From Paraktedonobacter carboxidivorans (lineage in GTDB: Bacteria > Chloroflexota > Ktedonobacteria > Ktedonobacterales > Ktedonobacteraceae): 64,000 bases of DNA. The stretch lies in contig JBEVTI010000019.1 of the NCBI GenBank assembly GCA_041156125.1, positions 1 to 64,000 of the forward strand, read 5' to 3'. Below, in pieces: positions 8,141 through 17,302 of this stretch (its first letter is position 1; each line of letters opens with the position of its first letter). The position numbers and the translations under genes are program-made. The notes under the pieces are model-generated. The model saw only the letters and a list, made by a program, of their open reading frames with translations, did not search any database and was not told the origin of the DNA.

Positions 8141-8722
8141 ATGTTACGCACGGATGCTTTACAGGCTATTTATCCCGAACTAGTGGACAAAGTTGTCGTC
8201 ACGATCATGGGAGCCGTGGCAGCCGAGCTTTATATGTTGGGGCATAAAGAGCAATTCTTTTATTTAGAGCACGCCATGGGCCTGGCTTCATCGCTGGGGC
8301 TGGGGCTCGCGCTGGCGCTGCCTGAACACAAGGTCGTAGTCATCGATGGAGATGGGTCGCTGCTCATGAACCTGGGGACGCTGAGCACTATGGCGCGCTA
8401 TAGTCCCGGTAACTTACTCCACATTGTCTTCGATAACGAAAGTTTGCTCTCAGTTGGTGGCTTCCCCACGGCCACCGCCACCGGCACGGATCTCGCCGGG
8501 ATCGCGCGCGCCTCTGGCGTACCCTCCGTGATGGAGGCCAGCACGCTTGAGCAGTTCACGAGCAGCGTATCCCAGGCTCTGGCCAGTTCTACCCTGACCA
8601 CGCTCGTTGCCAAAGTCGAGGCTATTGGTCCAAAGACCTTCCACATGGACCTTGGATTGCTGGAGAATCGTTTCCAATTTGCTCGTGCCCTGGAAACCTT
8701 GCGTCAACAGAAAGCGCTTTAA
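8141..8722 (+). CDS. ThDP-dependent decarboxylase, C-terminal (beta) subunit, sulfopyruvate/phosphonopyruvate decarboxylase-like
   Basis: 193 residues. It carries the ThDP diphosphate-binding motif: GDG at 70-72, then about 26 residues to the Asn of VFDNE (Asn99). The upstream AMGLASSLGLGLALALP segment is typical of the beta (ComE-like) chain. The start lies one base after the alpha-subunit stop, with GGGAG just upstream, so the two chains are translationally linked and should form a heteromer with an active site at the interface. Xsc, a sulfolactate dehydrogenase or a phosphonoacetaldehyde hydrolase is not found nearby, so sulfonate versus phosphonate use remains open. Confidence 0.78.
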   Translation: MLRTDALQAIYPELVDKVVVTIMGAVAAELYMLGHKEQFFYLEHAMGLASSLGLGLALALPEHKVVVIDGDGSLLMNLGTLSTMARYSPGNLLHIVFDNESLLSVGGFPTATATGTDLAGIARASGVPSVMEASTLEQFTSSVSQALASSTLTTLVAKVEAIGPKTFHMDLGLLENRFQFARALETLRQQKAL

Positions 8723-8778
8723 CGGTCTATTGCGAGTCTCTCGCTGGAGAAGATGCGCAGCAAGAAAGGATTTTGCTC

Positions 8779-9555
8779 ATGGCCACTGTTTTAGCTCAGC
8801 TTTTGGACGAGTTGCGTGCCGGAAGTTTGCGCGTGGTGGATCTGACTACGCCCCTTGGACCCGAGACGCCAGTGATTGACTTGCCGCCAATGTTCGCGCC
8901 CTCGCCAGGTCTGACGCTCAGCGAGATCTCGCGCTACGATGAGCGCGGTCCCGCCTGGTACTGGAATACTCTGAACCTGGGTGAGCACACAGGCACGCAT
9001 TTTGACGCACCTGTCCACTGGATCACTGGCAGAGATCTGCCCGATAACACGACCGATACCATCCCGGTTGCCAGGTTTGTTGGACCGGCCTGCGTCATCG
9101 ATGTCAGCGCTGAAGTCGAGCAAACGGCAGATTTTCTTTTGCAGATCGAGCACGTCACAGCCTGGGAGAGCCAGCATGGACGGCTTCCCGCGGGCGCGTG
9201 GGTGCTGATCCACAGCGGCTGGAGCAAACGCGTGGGCCGCGCGGCCTTCTTGAACGTCGGATCTGACGGCCCTCATTCGCCCGGCTTCCATCCCTCCTGC
9301 TCAGCCTGGCTGGCGGGTGAGCGCGACATTCTGGGCGTGGGCGTTGAGACCGTTGGCACCGACGCAGGCCAGGCTGGTGGCTTTAATCCCGCCTTTCCCA
9401 GCCATTCGTACATGCACGGCGCGGGCCGCTTTGGTCTGACCAGCCTGATCAACCTCGATCAACTCCCGCCCACTGGTGCGCTCGTCATAGCCGCGCCCCT
9501 CAAAATTGTGGGCGGCTCTGGCAGCCCCTTGCGTGTTATCGCCATCGCGCCTTGA
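8779..9555 (+). CDS. Cyclase-family (kynurenine formamidase-like) metal-dependent hydrolase
   Basis: 258 residues from the ATG at 8779 (GAAAGGA 8 bases upstream). It has the family signature HTGTHFDAPVHW, whose His and Asp residues bind metal, followed by AGAWVLIHSGW and a late GAGRFGLTSLINLDQLP. Members hydrolyse amides or lactones (N-formylkynurenine, isatin) or act on cyclic intermediates. No other tryptophan-pathway gene is near, so a formamidase role is not supported by context. It follows the decarboxylase genes by 56 bp in the same direction and probably shares their transcript. A terminator lies about 130 bp downstream. Confidence 0.75.
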   Translation: MATVLAQLLDELRAGSLRVVDLTTPLGPETPVIDLPPMFAPSPGLTLSEISRYDERGPAWYWNTLNLGEHTGTHFDAPVHWITGRDLPDNTTDTIPVARFVGPACVIDVSAEVEQTADFLLQIEHVTAWESQHGRLPAGAWVLIHSGWSKRVGRAAFLNVGSDGPHSPGFHPSCSAWLAGERDILGVGVETVGTDAGQAGGFNPAFPSHSYMHGAGRFGLTSLINLDQLPPTGALVIAAPLKIVGGSGSPLRVIAIAP

Positions 9556-9683
9556 GCCCGCTTGCCCAGCCATGCGGACGCAAAAAAAAGGTTGGGAAAT
9601 AGGCAGATTTTCTCTCTATTCTAGCGGTCTTTTGTAGAGCTTGTCTCTAGCATGTGTATCTACGCGTCGCTGTTAAATTAGCG

Positions 9684-9730
9684 AACGCGCACTACTTTTG
9701 CGCAATTGGGCAAAGGCAGTGCGCGTTTTT
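9684..9730 (+). terminator. Rho-independent terminator after the cyclase-family gene
   Basis: Arms 9684-9701 and 9710-9727 pair over 18 positions with two mismatches or wobbles, an 8-base loop and a T5 tail ending at 9730. It separates the decarboxylase/cyclase transcript from the ABC transporter genes. Confidence 0.75.
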
Positions 9731-9751
9731 CAAAATAGTAGGGTAAAATAC

Positions 9752-9781
9752 TTGACAGGCAAAGAGAGTGATATGTAAACT
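9752..9781 (+). promoter_or_regulatory. Candidate promoter for the ribose-type ABC transporter
   Basis: TTGACA at 9752-9757 and TAAACT at 9776-9781 with an 18-bp spacer, just after the terminator. About 290 bases of leader (9782-10073) would precede the binding-protein gene; nothing recognisable is encoded in it. Confidence 0.4.
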
Positions 9782-10073
9782 TATCAGTAACCGGAACAGA
9801 CTGACAGCAAGTTTTTTGTTGTTCTGGGGACAACTATTTTTTGCAGTAAAGGAGGGTATCCCGGTCAATATTGCCTGCTTCAAAGGGGAAAACAGACAGT
9901 TCATCTATTGGCCGCCAGGTAGAGAGTTAAACTGCCTGGGTTACTCTGCCAGTCTCAGAGACTCACTTTGGTATAGTTATCTGAGCAAAGATCAATCGTG
10001 AAGATCAACGTGGATCTCGCCCTTTTGCGTTCATCGAATAGCATCAAACATGTACAGTGGAGGTACAAATCAA

Positions 10074-11144
10074 ATGAACATTGCTGACTACATGTCCCGT
10101 ATGCCCTTGAAACGGCGTAGTCTGTTTAAGTCCGCGGTGACCGTCACTGCCAGTTCAGCGGTTGGCTCAGCCTTGATGGCAGCGTGCGGCACAACCAACT
10201 CCCCATCAGTCAATGCCTCGAGCGAAGGCAATTTCCCTAACCATCCCAAATGGAAATTCGTTTTTGTCAACCATGTGACCACCAATGCCTTCTTCACGCC
10301 CACGCAGTATGGCATCCAGGATGCCTGCGCGTTGCTGGGCTGCACCTATCAGTGGACAGGCTCTGAGAATAGCGTGGTTGCTGAGATGGTTGATGCCTTT
10401 AGCGCAGCTTTATCCGCGAAGGCCGATGGTATCGCCGTCGCTCTGGTGGATAAGAACGCCTTCAACGCGCCAGTACAGAGCGCGCTGTCCGCGGGCGTTC
10501 CCGTCGTCTCCTACAATGCTGACGCCGCGGGCAATGCGCGCCTGGCATATATTGGCCAGGATCTCTACCAGTCTGGCTTCCAACTCGGTCAGAAACTGTC
10601 TGAGAAGGTCAAATCAGGTGCAGTAGCAGGCTTCATCGCGACCCCAGGTTCGCTGAATATCCAGCCGCGTATCGACGGAGCGACAGCAGCTCTCAAGCAG
10701 TTCGCGCCAGGAGTGACCGTTACGCCGATCACGACCGGGGCAGCAGTGACCGATGAATTGACTGCTATCGATGCATATTACAATGGTCATAAGACTGTGG
10801 CGGGTATGTTCGCCGTCGATGGTGGCAGCACGCAGGGCCTCTCGCAGATCGTCGAAAAATATAGCCTGGCTGGTAAAGTAGCCACAGGCGGCTTCGATCT
10901 GCAGCCTAAAACCTTGCAGGAGGTTCAGTCAGGCAATCTCGATTTCACGATTGATCAGCAGCCATATCTTCAGGGCTTTCTGCCTGTGGTTCAGCTCTTC
11001 CTCTACAAATTATCTGGTGGTCTGATGCAACCTGCTGAAACCGACACAGGCCTGCTGTTTGTTACCAAGAGTAATGTTGGACCTTATCTGAATACTCAGA
11101 CCCGCTTTGAGGGTAGTAGTAACGCGGAAAAGGTCGTTTCTTAG
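10074..11144 (+). CDS. Ribose-type ABC transporter substrate-binding protein (Tat-type lipoprotein signal)
   Basis: 356 residues from the ATG at 10074, about 10 bases after GTGGAGGT; an ATG 24 bases earlier overlaps that site and is less likely. The N-terminus has a twin-arginine pattern (KRRSLFK, Arg14-Arg15), a hydrophobic stretch and a MAAC lipobox with Cys38, so it is probably a Tat-exported lipoprotein. The mature part follows the periplasmic-binding-protein (Peripla_BP_4) pattern with motifs such as ADGIAVALVD, GVPVVSYNAD, YIGQDLYQSG and GGFDLQPKTLQEVQSG. The ligand is usually a sugar, sometimes another small polar compound. Permease and ATPase genes follow. Confidence 0.85.
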   Translation: MNIADYMSRMPLKRRSLFKSAVTVTASSAVGSALMAACGTTNSPSVNASSEGNFPNHPKWKFVFVNHVTTNAFFTPTQYGIQDACALLGCTYQWTGSENSVVAEMVDAFSAALSAKADGIAVALVDKNAFNAPVQSALSAGVPVVSYNADAAGNARLAYIGQDLYQSGFQLGQKLSEKVKSGAVAGFIATPGSLNIQPRIDGATAALKQFAPGVTVTPITTGAAVTDELTAIDAYYNGHKTVAGMFAVDGGSTQGLSQIVEKYSLAGKVATGGFDLQPKTLQEVQSGNLDFTIDQQPYLQGFLPVVQLFLYKLSGGLMQPAETDTGLLFVTKSNVGPYLNTQTRFEGSSNAEKVVS

Positions 11145-11173
11145 TTTCTTGCCGGTACATGGAGCGGTGTTTT

Positions 11174-11212
11174 GCGTGGTCTCAGCACGCCCCTGGCGGG
11201 CTGAGACCACGC
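11174..11212 (+). promoter_or_regulatory. Intercistronic stem-loop between binding-protein and permease genes
   Basis: Perfect 13-base arms GCGTGGTCTCAGC (11174-11186) and GCTGAGACCACGC (11200-11212), loop 13 bases, with TTTT and AAAA flanks extending the stem. In ABC operons such hairpins stabilise the binding-protein mRNA and lower downstream expression. A partial terminator role is equally possible. Confidence 0.6.
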
Positions 11213-11322
11213 TGGCAAAACGGGCGGAAACGCGCGCGTTAAGATGCAAGGAGCGCAGCCGTGACGCGGATCGCGCCTGTTTTGCCCGGCGCTCCATGGG
11301 CTGGCAATGAAGGAGCCGCCGT

Positions 11323-12348
11323 ATGGCCGAGACAGTCGTTTCTGATGCTCCCCCGCCTGAGTCCGAGCAGCCAGCAGTCAAATCTCCGGGGATTTTGACC
11401 CGGCTGGGCCTGGTCTTTGTGCGCCAACGAGAGGCGAGCATCCTGGTTGTGGCCCTGGTTCTACTGATCTATTTCTGGGTTTCCAGTGCGGATTTTGTCT
11501 CACCAGGAAATATTAGAACCATTTTTGAATATCTCTCTGAAACAGCTATTATTGCCGTTGGAGAAGTTTTCCTATTGATCTGTGGCGAGATCGATCTTTC
11601 GGTGGGCCAGGTTTTTGCCTTTGCGCCCTTTATTATGTACTTTGTCAATCAGAATGGTGTACCACTCTGGCTCTCGATCATTATAGCTCTCCTGGCCTCG
11701 CTGGGCGTGGGCCTGCTCAATGGTCTGATAACTGTCTGGTTTAAAATCCCCTCGCTGATCACCACGCTGGGGACCCAGTTTTTGCTTAATGGGATCACAT
11801 TGACCATTTCCAATGACTTTCCAGTGGCTCCGCCTGAGGCTGGAATTGTGAATCAGTTTATGGGGGCGGCTCCCTATTCTGAGATTATCTGGGCAGTCAC
11901 GATCATGATCATTTTTCAGATTGTGCTTTCGTATACGCGTTGGGGGGTGCATACCTTTGCTACAGGTGGCAATCAACTGGGGGCCAGCGAGGCCGGGGTC
12001 GCGATCAACCGCATCAAGGTGGGCAGTTTCATGCTGACCGCGCTGCTGGGAGGTCTATCGGGCATACTGGGCGCGTTTCGCATCGACTCGATTGATCCCT
12101 CTTCGGGCGGCACGGGAATCATGTTTAGCGCGGTCGCGGGGGCGGTCATCGGAGGAACCGCGCTTAGTGGAGGCGTTGGCACTGTCCTGGGCGCATTTCT
12201 AGGCGTGCTGGCCCTCTCGATTCTGCGCGACGGTTTTACCCTGCTGGGTGTGAACGCCAACACGTATGATATAGTGTTGGGAGCGGCGATTCTCATTGCC
12301 ATGGTAGTCAATCTGAGTTTGCGCACACTGAGGGAGGCAAAACGATAA
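11323..12348 (+). CDS. Ribose-type ABC transporter permease
   Basis: 341 residues, hydrophobic, about ten membrane segments, with the BPD_transp_2 pattern: GEVFLLICGEIDLSVGQVFA, LNGLITVWFKIPSLITTLGT, GGNQLGASEAGVAINRIK and GGTALSGGVGTVLGAFLG. AAGGAG lies 7 bases before the ATG. The stop codon overlaps the start of the ATPase gene (TAATG), so expression is coupled. A hydrophilic N-terminus of about 35 residues precedes the first helix. It forms the membrane pore for the ligand delivered by the preceding lipoprotein. Confidence 0.87.
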   Translation: MAETVVSDAPPPESEQPAVKSPGILTRLGLVFVRQREASILVVALVLLIYFWVSSADFVSPGNIRTIFEYLSETAIIAVGEVFLLICGEIDLSVGQVFAFAPFIMYFVNQNGVPLWLSIIIALLASLGVGLLNGLITVWFKIPSLITTLGTQFLLNGITLTISNDFPVAPPEAGIVNQFMGAAPYSEIIWAVTIMIIFQIVLSYTRWGVHTFATGGNQLGASEAGVAINRIKVGSFMLTALLGGLSGILGAFRIDSIDPSSGGTGIMFSAVAGAVIGGTALSGGVGTVLGAFLGVLALSILRDGFTLLGVNANTYDIVLGAAILIAMVVNLSLRTLREAKR

Positions 12349-13166
12349 TGGCAGAGGAAATTATCCCGGATGCTATTCGCGCGGAACATATTGCGAAACA
12401 GTATGGCCCTGTGACTGCTCTTAAAGATATCAGCATTCGCCTGGGCCAGGGCGAGATTCTGGGCCTGCTCGGCGACAATGGAGCGGGTAAATCGACCTTG
12501 ATCAAGATCCTGACGGGTTTTGTCCAACCTAACACGGGCAGTATCTTTGTGAATGGGCAAGAGGTGCGCTTGCGTTCTGTAATGCACGCGCGTTCACTGG
12601 GGATTGAGACGGTCTATCAGGACCTGGCGTTGATCAATGAGTTGAGCGTTTACCATAATATGTTTCTCAAAAGAGAGAAGGTTTTTGGGCTGCTGCCATT
12701 TCTGAATAATCGCAAAATGCGTCGCGAGGCACGCGAGCAGCTGGACCGTATCGGCGTGCGCATTCCGTCAGTCAACACGGAGGTGGGACGGCTTTCGGGC
12801 GGTCAGCGCCAGGCGATTGCGATCGCCAGAGCCGTTTCCGGTAACGCGAAAATTTTGCTGCTGGATGAGCCATTGGCAGCCATGGGCGCGAAAGAGGGCG
12901 CGCTGATCCTGGAACTGATCAGCAATCTCAAGCAGATGGGTGGAATTTCCATCCTTATGATCGCGCACAACTATGCCCAGGTATTGGAGTGTTGTGACCG
13001 CGTGAATATGCTCCAGCATGGGAAGATTACCCTGGATAAACAGGTCAAGGATACATCCCTCTCAGAGTTGAATGAACTGGTGATGCGCGAATATCGGCTG
13101 GGGGCAGCGCAGGTGCTTAAAAATGGTTCAAGCAATAGCAGTGTGGAGACAGGCACGCCGTCGTAA
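12348..13166 (+). CDS. Ribose-type ABC transporter ATP-binding protein (single domain)
   Basis: 272 residues. Walker A GDNGAGKST at 42-50, signature LSGGQRQ at 149-155, Walker B ILLLDEP at 169-175, H-loop His207. It has one ATPase domain, like FrcA-type partners, and is half the length of the two-domain RbsA. It would therefore work as a homodimer on the preceding permease. The residues after Walker B (LAAMGAKE) are typical of this subfamily. The gene starts within the stop of the permease gene. Cluster content suggests import of the compound handled by the upstream decarboxylase/cyclase genes, an inference from position only. Confidence 0.87.
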   Translation: MAEEIIPDAIRAEHIAKQYGPVTALKDISIRLGQGEILGLLGDNGAGKSTLIKILTGFVQPNTGSIFVNGQEVRLRSVMHARSLGIETVYQDLALINELSVYHNMFLKREKVFGLLPFLNNRKMRREAREQLDRIGVRIPSVNTEVGRLSGGQRQAIAIARAVSGNAKILLLDEPLAAMGAKEGALILELISNLKQMGGISILMIAHNYAQVLECCDRVNMLQHGKITLDKQVKDTSLSELNELVMREYRLGAAQVLKNGSSNSSVETGTPS

Positions 13167-13316
13167 AATGTATGCTCGTGTTGGCCTGCGTTTCTGCTGG
13201 CCGCCGCTTTGGTATTTGCGCGCAACCTCTGTGGGAAAGCAGCGAGCCGCGTGTGTCGCGGCGCTGTGCCAATTCCCAGGATCTTTTGTGACGATGCATT
13301 GCTAACAGCGGCGTAT

Positions 13317-14018
13317 TCAAGCGAGCACGACAGAGATCGCGAAACCATCCTGGCCATTGGCAAGATCGTCGTTCGTCAGGGCTACGCTGACCAGGCGAGG
13401 ATGGTTGAGGATCTGGCGGGTATATTCGGCAGCTCCCGTGGAACTTTCGTCGGGTGGAGGTGTCTGGAAGGCGCGTCCATTGCGCACAAGATTGTCGGCG
13501 ATGATCAACGAGCCGGGCCGGCTGAGCGTCAGCGCCCACTCCAGGTAGCGCGGATTATTCACCTTATCGGCATCGATAAAGATCAGGTCGAAAGGTGCCT
13601 CGGGGAGAAGCGTGGGCAGCAGCTCAAGGGCGGAGCCGATGTAGACCGTGGCGCGCTCGCCAAGCCCGGCCTCGGCGAAAGTCGCGCGCGCCATCTCCGC
13701 GTAGAGCGGATTAGCTTCCAGTGAAATCAGCTTGCCGTCCGCTGTCAGGCCGCGTGCCAGCCAGAGGCCGGAGTAGCCGGTCAGCGCGCCAATCTCCAGA
13801 ATCTTGCGCGCTCCACAGGCCAGCGCCAACACCTGGAAGAGTCGTCCCTGGAGTCGGGAGATCTGTCCAGGCGGCACGCCCACAGCTGCGGCCCTGACCA
13901 GCGTTCCCCGCAAAGCCTCATCCTCCGGCGCGAAACGCATTTCCAACTCATGGTAGATAGAGGTGCGTAGCCGGGCCTCTTCCTGTAGTTGTTCATGGCC
14001 AGGTAAGGCAGAATTCAT
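13317..14018 (-). CDS. SAM-dependent O-methyltransferase, catechol/caffeoyl-CoA type
   Basis: 233 residues. The ATG at 14016-14018 has AAGGA upstream on the minus strand; a longer frame reading into the neighbour gene is unlikely. SAM motif ILEIGALTGYSGLWLA, then LISLEANPLYAEMA, and the FIDADK motif that supplies metal-binding residues in class I divalent-metal O-methyltransferases, followed by LIIADNLVRNG. The substrate is probably a vicinal diol or phenol. It lies 22 bp after the hemolysin III-like gene in the same direction, so the two may be co-transcribed. Confidence 0.85.
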   Translation of the reverse strand: MNSALPGHEQLQEEARLRTSIYHELEMRFAPEDEALRGTLVRAAAVGVPPGQISRLQGRLFQVLALACGARKILEIGALTGYSGLWLARGLTADGKLISLEANPLYAEMARATFAEAGLGERATVYIGSALELLPTLLPEAPFDLIFIDADKVNNPRYLEWALTLSRPGSLIIADNLVRNGRAFQTPPPDESSTGAAEYTRQILNHPRLVSVALTNDDLANGQDGFAISVVLA

Positions 14019-14040
14019 CGCTTTTCCTTGGCAATGCAGA

Positions 14041-14730
14041 CTAGACGCGCGGGAACGGTAGAGCCCAGACCCAGATGCAGATGGCGAAGGCGATGCTACC
14101 GGCAATCACAAAGAGATGGAAGACCTCGTGATAGCCAAAGATGCGTGGGGAAGGATCGGGCCATTTGAGAGAGTAGACTATCGCGCCGACTGTATAGAGG
14201 ATGCCGCCCAGAAAGAGCAGCGCCAGGGCAGACCAGGGCAGTACGGCCAGGAATGCGGGCAGCGCCAGGATCACAACCCAGCCCATGCCGATATAGAGGC
14301 TCGCGGCAATCCAGCGCGGCAGATGCAGGGTCAAAACTGTCAGTCCAACGCCAAGAGCCGCCAGGGTCCAGATCACCACCAGAATCGTCACGCGCACCCA
14401 GCCGGAGAGCACATTAAAGCAGAGCGGGGTATAGGTACCCGCGATCATCACAAAGATGTTCGCGTGATCAATGGCCCGCAAAACCTGATCCGTGCGCGCG
14501 CGCCAGCGTCCGATGTGGTAGAGACCGCTAATTGTATAAAGCTCAAGCATGCTCAGGCCAAAGATCAGCAGCGAGATCAAGCGCGGCGCATCGGCTCTGC
14601 TCTGCCAGCAGAGCGCGATGGTCAGCAGCAGCGCGCCCAGCGCCGCCAGGGCATGAGACCAGCCGCGCGTCAGCGGCTTGCGCGGCATGGGGGGAGAAGC
14701 CACCGGCGTTGTTTGCAAAACGTTATTCAT
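14041..14730 (-). CDS. Hemolysin III / PAQR-family integral membrane protein
   Basis: 229 residues from the ATG at 14728-14730; a TTG one codon upstream is a weaker choice. Seven membrane segments. The conserved residues are visible: ISGLYH near the first helices, RAIDHANIFVMIAGTYTPLC, and GYHEVFHLFVIAGSIAF near the end, matching the metal-site pattern of this superfamily. The molecular role in bacteria is uncertain (proposed lipid or ceramide hydrolase-like activity and membrane homeostasis); haemolysis is not implied. It is first in a probable two-gene transcript with the O-methyltransferase. Confidence 0.85.
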   Translation of the reverse strand: MNNVLQTTPVASPPMPRKPLTRGWSHALAALGALLLTIALCWQSRADAPRLISLLIFGLSMLELYTISGLYHIGRWRARTDQVLRAIDHANIFVMIAGTYTPLCFNVLSGWVRVTILVVIWTLAALGVGLTVLTLHLPRWIAASLYIGMGWVVILALPAFLAVLPWSALALLFLGGILYTVGAIVYSLKWPDPSPRIFGYHEVFHLFVIAGSIAFAICIWVWALPFPRV

Positions 14731-15129
14731 CAAAATTTCCTATATGTTACTATGTATTTTATGGATCTTTAACAAGAAGACAGTAGAAGGCCAGATCGCT
14801 CAAGAGAGCGGTGCGAGCGCACCCCTCTCTGCAATTATACAACTTGCGCGCGCAAAAAGGAGCGTTGCCAGCTAACGCATCGATCTCTGAGGCGAAGAGA
14901 TGCTGCATGGGCCTATGGGTTTGTTGCTCGCTCTGGCTTCAGCAGGAGTACCGCTGGCACCCGTGTGGAAGCTGCCAGGCGTAGGAACCGATAGCTGATG
15001 CCAGTCATGAAGGTGGGATCTCCACTCTCTACTGGCGCCGCCTGAGTAGTGCGATATCTGAGATCAATGGAGGGCTGAGCACCTTTATTGCTTCGATGAT
15101 CCTGTCGGTTCCTCAGCCCCGCGGGCATG
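14731..15129. other. Intergenic stretch with no gene recognised
   Basis: About 400 bp between the hemolysin III-like gene and the response-regulator gene. A short AT-rich section (14740-14775) may hold the promoter of the hemolysin III-like gene. A 71-codon minus-strand frame at 14913-15128 has no recognisable features and was not called. Confidence 0.5.
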
Positions 15130-15792
15130 TTATGTTTGGGGTGGTAGCAGTTGTCGTTCCATAGCGACGGCTACCGCCGAGGCGCGCGAGTCAACCCCCA
15201 ATTTGTTGTAGATGCTTGTCAGATAAGCCCACGCGGTACGTTCGCTCACTCCAAGTCTGCGGGCAATCTCTTTGGTGCGTTCTCCGCGAGCTACGCCCGC
15301 CAGGACATCGAGTTCGCGTTGGGTCAGATCAGGTCCAGGATGTTTTGGTGCGCGAGATGTAACGGCTCGCTCGGCGTGTAGCAGGATGCGTTGCATGACC
15401 TCTGGTTGGATCAACGTCTCACCGTGAGCTGCGCGTTCGATGGCTTGAAGCAGCACCTCTATATCGGCATCCTTGAGCAGATAGCCACGGGCACCCGCCC
15501 GTAAACCGCGAATCAGGAGATCGTCTTCGTTGTACGTCGTCAGGATAATTACTGCCACCGCTGGCCACTCGCGATGGATATGTTCCAGTGCCGATATTCC
15601 ATCGATCCCTGGCATGCGCAGATCTAGCAGCACGACATCGGGGCGCAGCTCATCTGTGAGACGTATAGCGCTTGCGCCATCAACCGCTTCTCCCACCAGC
15701 TCAAAGGTCTCGCGCATACTTAGCATCAGGCGTAACCCGGTGCGCACAACTGGATGATCGTCGGCAATTACCACGCGGATGCGTTTACTCAT
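15130..15792 (-). CDS. NarL/LuxR-family response regulator
   Basis: 220 residues. Receiver domain with acidic pair Asp11-Asp12, phospho-acceptor Asp57 (VVLLDLRMPG), Thr of IILTTYN, and Lys of YLLKD. The C-terminal LuxR-type helix-turn-helix runs LTQRELDVLAGVARGERTKE to NKLGVDSRASAV. The recognition-helix segment is SERTAWAYLTSIY, unlike the common TVKxH form. It starts immediately at the stop of the histidine kinase gene, so the pair is co-transcribed. The likely target is the divergent MacB-like ABC operon, given the inverted repeat in the shared intergenic region. Confidence 0.9.
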   Translation of the reverse strand: MSKRIRVVIADDHPVVRTGLRLMLSMRETFELVGEAVDGASAIRLTDELRPDVVLLDLRMPGIDGISALEHIHREWPAVAVIILTTYNEDDLLIRGLRAGARGYLLKDADIEVLLQAIERAAHGETLIQPEVMQRILLHAERAVTSRAPKHPGPDLTQRELDVLAGVARGERTKEIARRLGVSERTAWAYLTSIYNKLGVDSRASAVAVAMERQLLPPQT

Positions 15793-17151
15793 CTACTTCT
15801 TCTCCAAACTCTGCTTTATGGATTGTACTGGCATACGTAACTGAATGCTGGTTCCCTGCCCTGGAGCGCTCAGAACAGTCAGTTGAGCGTCCGCCAGGCG
15901 CGCGCGTTCACGCAGACCAAGCAACCCATAGTGTCCCGACTGCATTGCGGCGAGGGCGGGGTCGAAACCGCTCCCATTATCACCAATTTCCAGCAGAACT
16001 GTCTCTTTCTCTTTGAACACGCGTACCCAGGCCTGCCGCGCGTGCGCGTGGCGAGCCACGTTGGTAAGACTTTCGCGTATTACTCCTATGACATGTTCAC
16101 CGTGCTCTGGGGCAAGCAGGGAGAGCAAATCAGGCTCTGTGGTACAGGGGATGCCAGTGAGAAATGTAAAGTGTTGAGCCTCTGTTTGTACTACCGCCAC
16201 CAGACTGGTTAAGGCGGGATCGTTGACGCGCAGGTCGTCGATTGCACTTCGCGCGTTCGCTAACGTTTCTCGTGCTGTTGCCAGTGTCTGGGCGAGGAGC
16301 ACCTGGACGCTATCGTCGTCTCGTGCGCGTGCGTGAGCATGGATAACTCCGAGCTGTAGGATGATGCCTGCCAACCCCTGTGCCAGGGTATCGTGCAGTT
16401 CACGGGCCATACGCTGCCGCTCTGTGACGAGCGTTAACTCTTCAATATGCGCGCTCGCCTGCTCCAGGCGTGCATAGGCCGTTTCTATGGTGGCGTGCAA
16501 ATGCGCCAGGCGCGTGTAGAGGAGAAAGAAGCCTCCGAGAAACAGAAAGCCTGCCACCAGAAGGATCAGAGCCACCGCAATACTCAATGAACTTTCATCC
16601 CACACTCTTCCCTGTTTCCAGGCGAGGAGCGCGGTCAACAGAAAGCAAATCAGCATTACACCGGAGAAAACAAGCACTGTTCTGCTTTGTTTGAAGATAG
16701 CGCAGGCTTCTAGGATCAGCACCAGGAGCAGGCTTACCGGCATAACGATGCTTAGTGCTGGCAGCAAAAAGCCTGTTGTGCAGGCGAGCAAACCCTGAAT
16801 ACTGAGGATAGGCCAGAGCAGATAAGCTTTCCTGGTTGAGAGGCCAGCCCAGAGGAGTATCCCGTAGAGAGCCAGGAGACACAAAAAGGTCGCAATGGCC
16901 TGCTGGAGCAAGCTCACCAGCACAGCCGTGGGAAGTGAGGCTATATTCGGTTGCCCCTGTATTCCCAGATGCTCTTTCAATTGCGCGCATATCTCCGGCG
17001 CTTCATTCCCCAGCGAGCAAGCGCTCCACGCCGCTGATACCACTCGATTGCTGATTTCAAACAAACCCCACAGCGCGGCCAGGCAGACCCATAGAAGGAG
17101 ATACCAGCGGAGCAGGTCATTCTGTACACGATGTTGCCCAGGTCTTGTCAT
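15793..17151 (-). CDS. Membrane sensor histidine kinase, HisKA_3 type
   Basis: 452 residues. About six hydrophobic segments in residues 15-215 with one larger extracytoplasmic loop (about 40-75), then a coiled stretch and the DHp helix motif RQRMARELHDTLAQGLAG with His253. The ATPase domain has HVIGVIRESLTNVARHAHAR, EIGDNGSGFDP and GHYGLLGLRERARL. It autophosphorylates and passes phosphate to the adjacent regulator. No known ligand domain is seen; sensing probably uses the membrane bundle, as in bacterial stress kinases paired with ABC exporters. Confidence 0.9.
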   Translation of the reverse strand: MTRPGQHRVQNDLLRWYLLLWVCLAALWGLFEISNRVVSAAWSACSLGNEAPEICAQLKEHLGIQGQPNIASLPTAVLVSLLQQAIATFLCLLALYGILLWAGLSTRKAYLLWPILSIQGLLACTTGFLLPALSIVMPVSLLLVLILEACAIFKQSRTVLVFSGVMLICFLLTALLAWKQGRVWDESSLSIAVALILLVAGFLFLGGFFLLYTRLAHLHATIETAYARLEQASAHIEELTLVTERQRMARELHDTLAQGLAGIILQLGVIHAHARARDDDSVQVLLAQTLATARETLANARSAIDDLRVNDPALTSLVAVVQTEAQHFTFLTGIPCTTEPDLLSLLAPEHGEHVIGVIRESLTNVARHAHARQAWVRVFKEKETVLLEIGDNGSGFDPALAAMQSGHYGLLGLRERARLADAQLTVLSAPGQGTSIQLRMPVQSIKQSLEKK

Positions 17152-17302
17152 AGAGCTTCTTTCTAATGTGAGTAGATCTTTTCAACGACACGCCAGACCC
17201 TTTTCAGGTCACACACAGTATAACAGCCTCCGGGTCCAGAGAATATGCAGATTTCTTCATGGAGAAACCTGCAATGGAATAGACGATGTCCGCGCACCCG
17301 CC

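Noticed and set aside
14913..15128. 71-codon minus-strand frame
   Set aside because: No recognisable domain, biased composition, and no convincing start signal.
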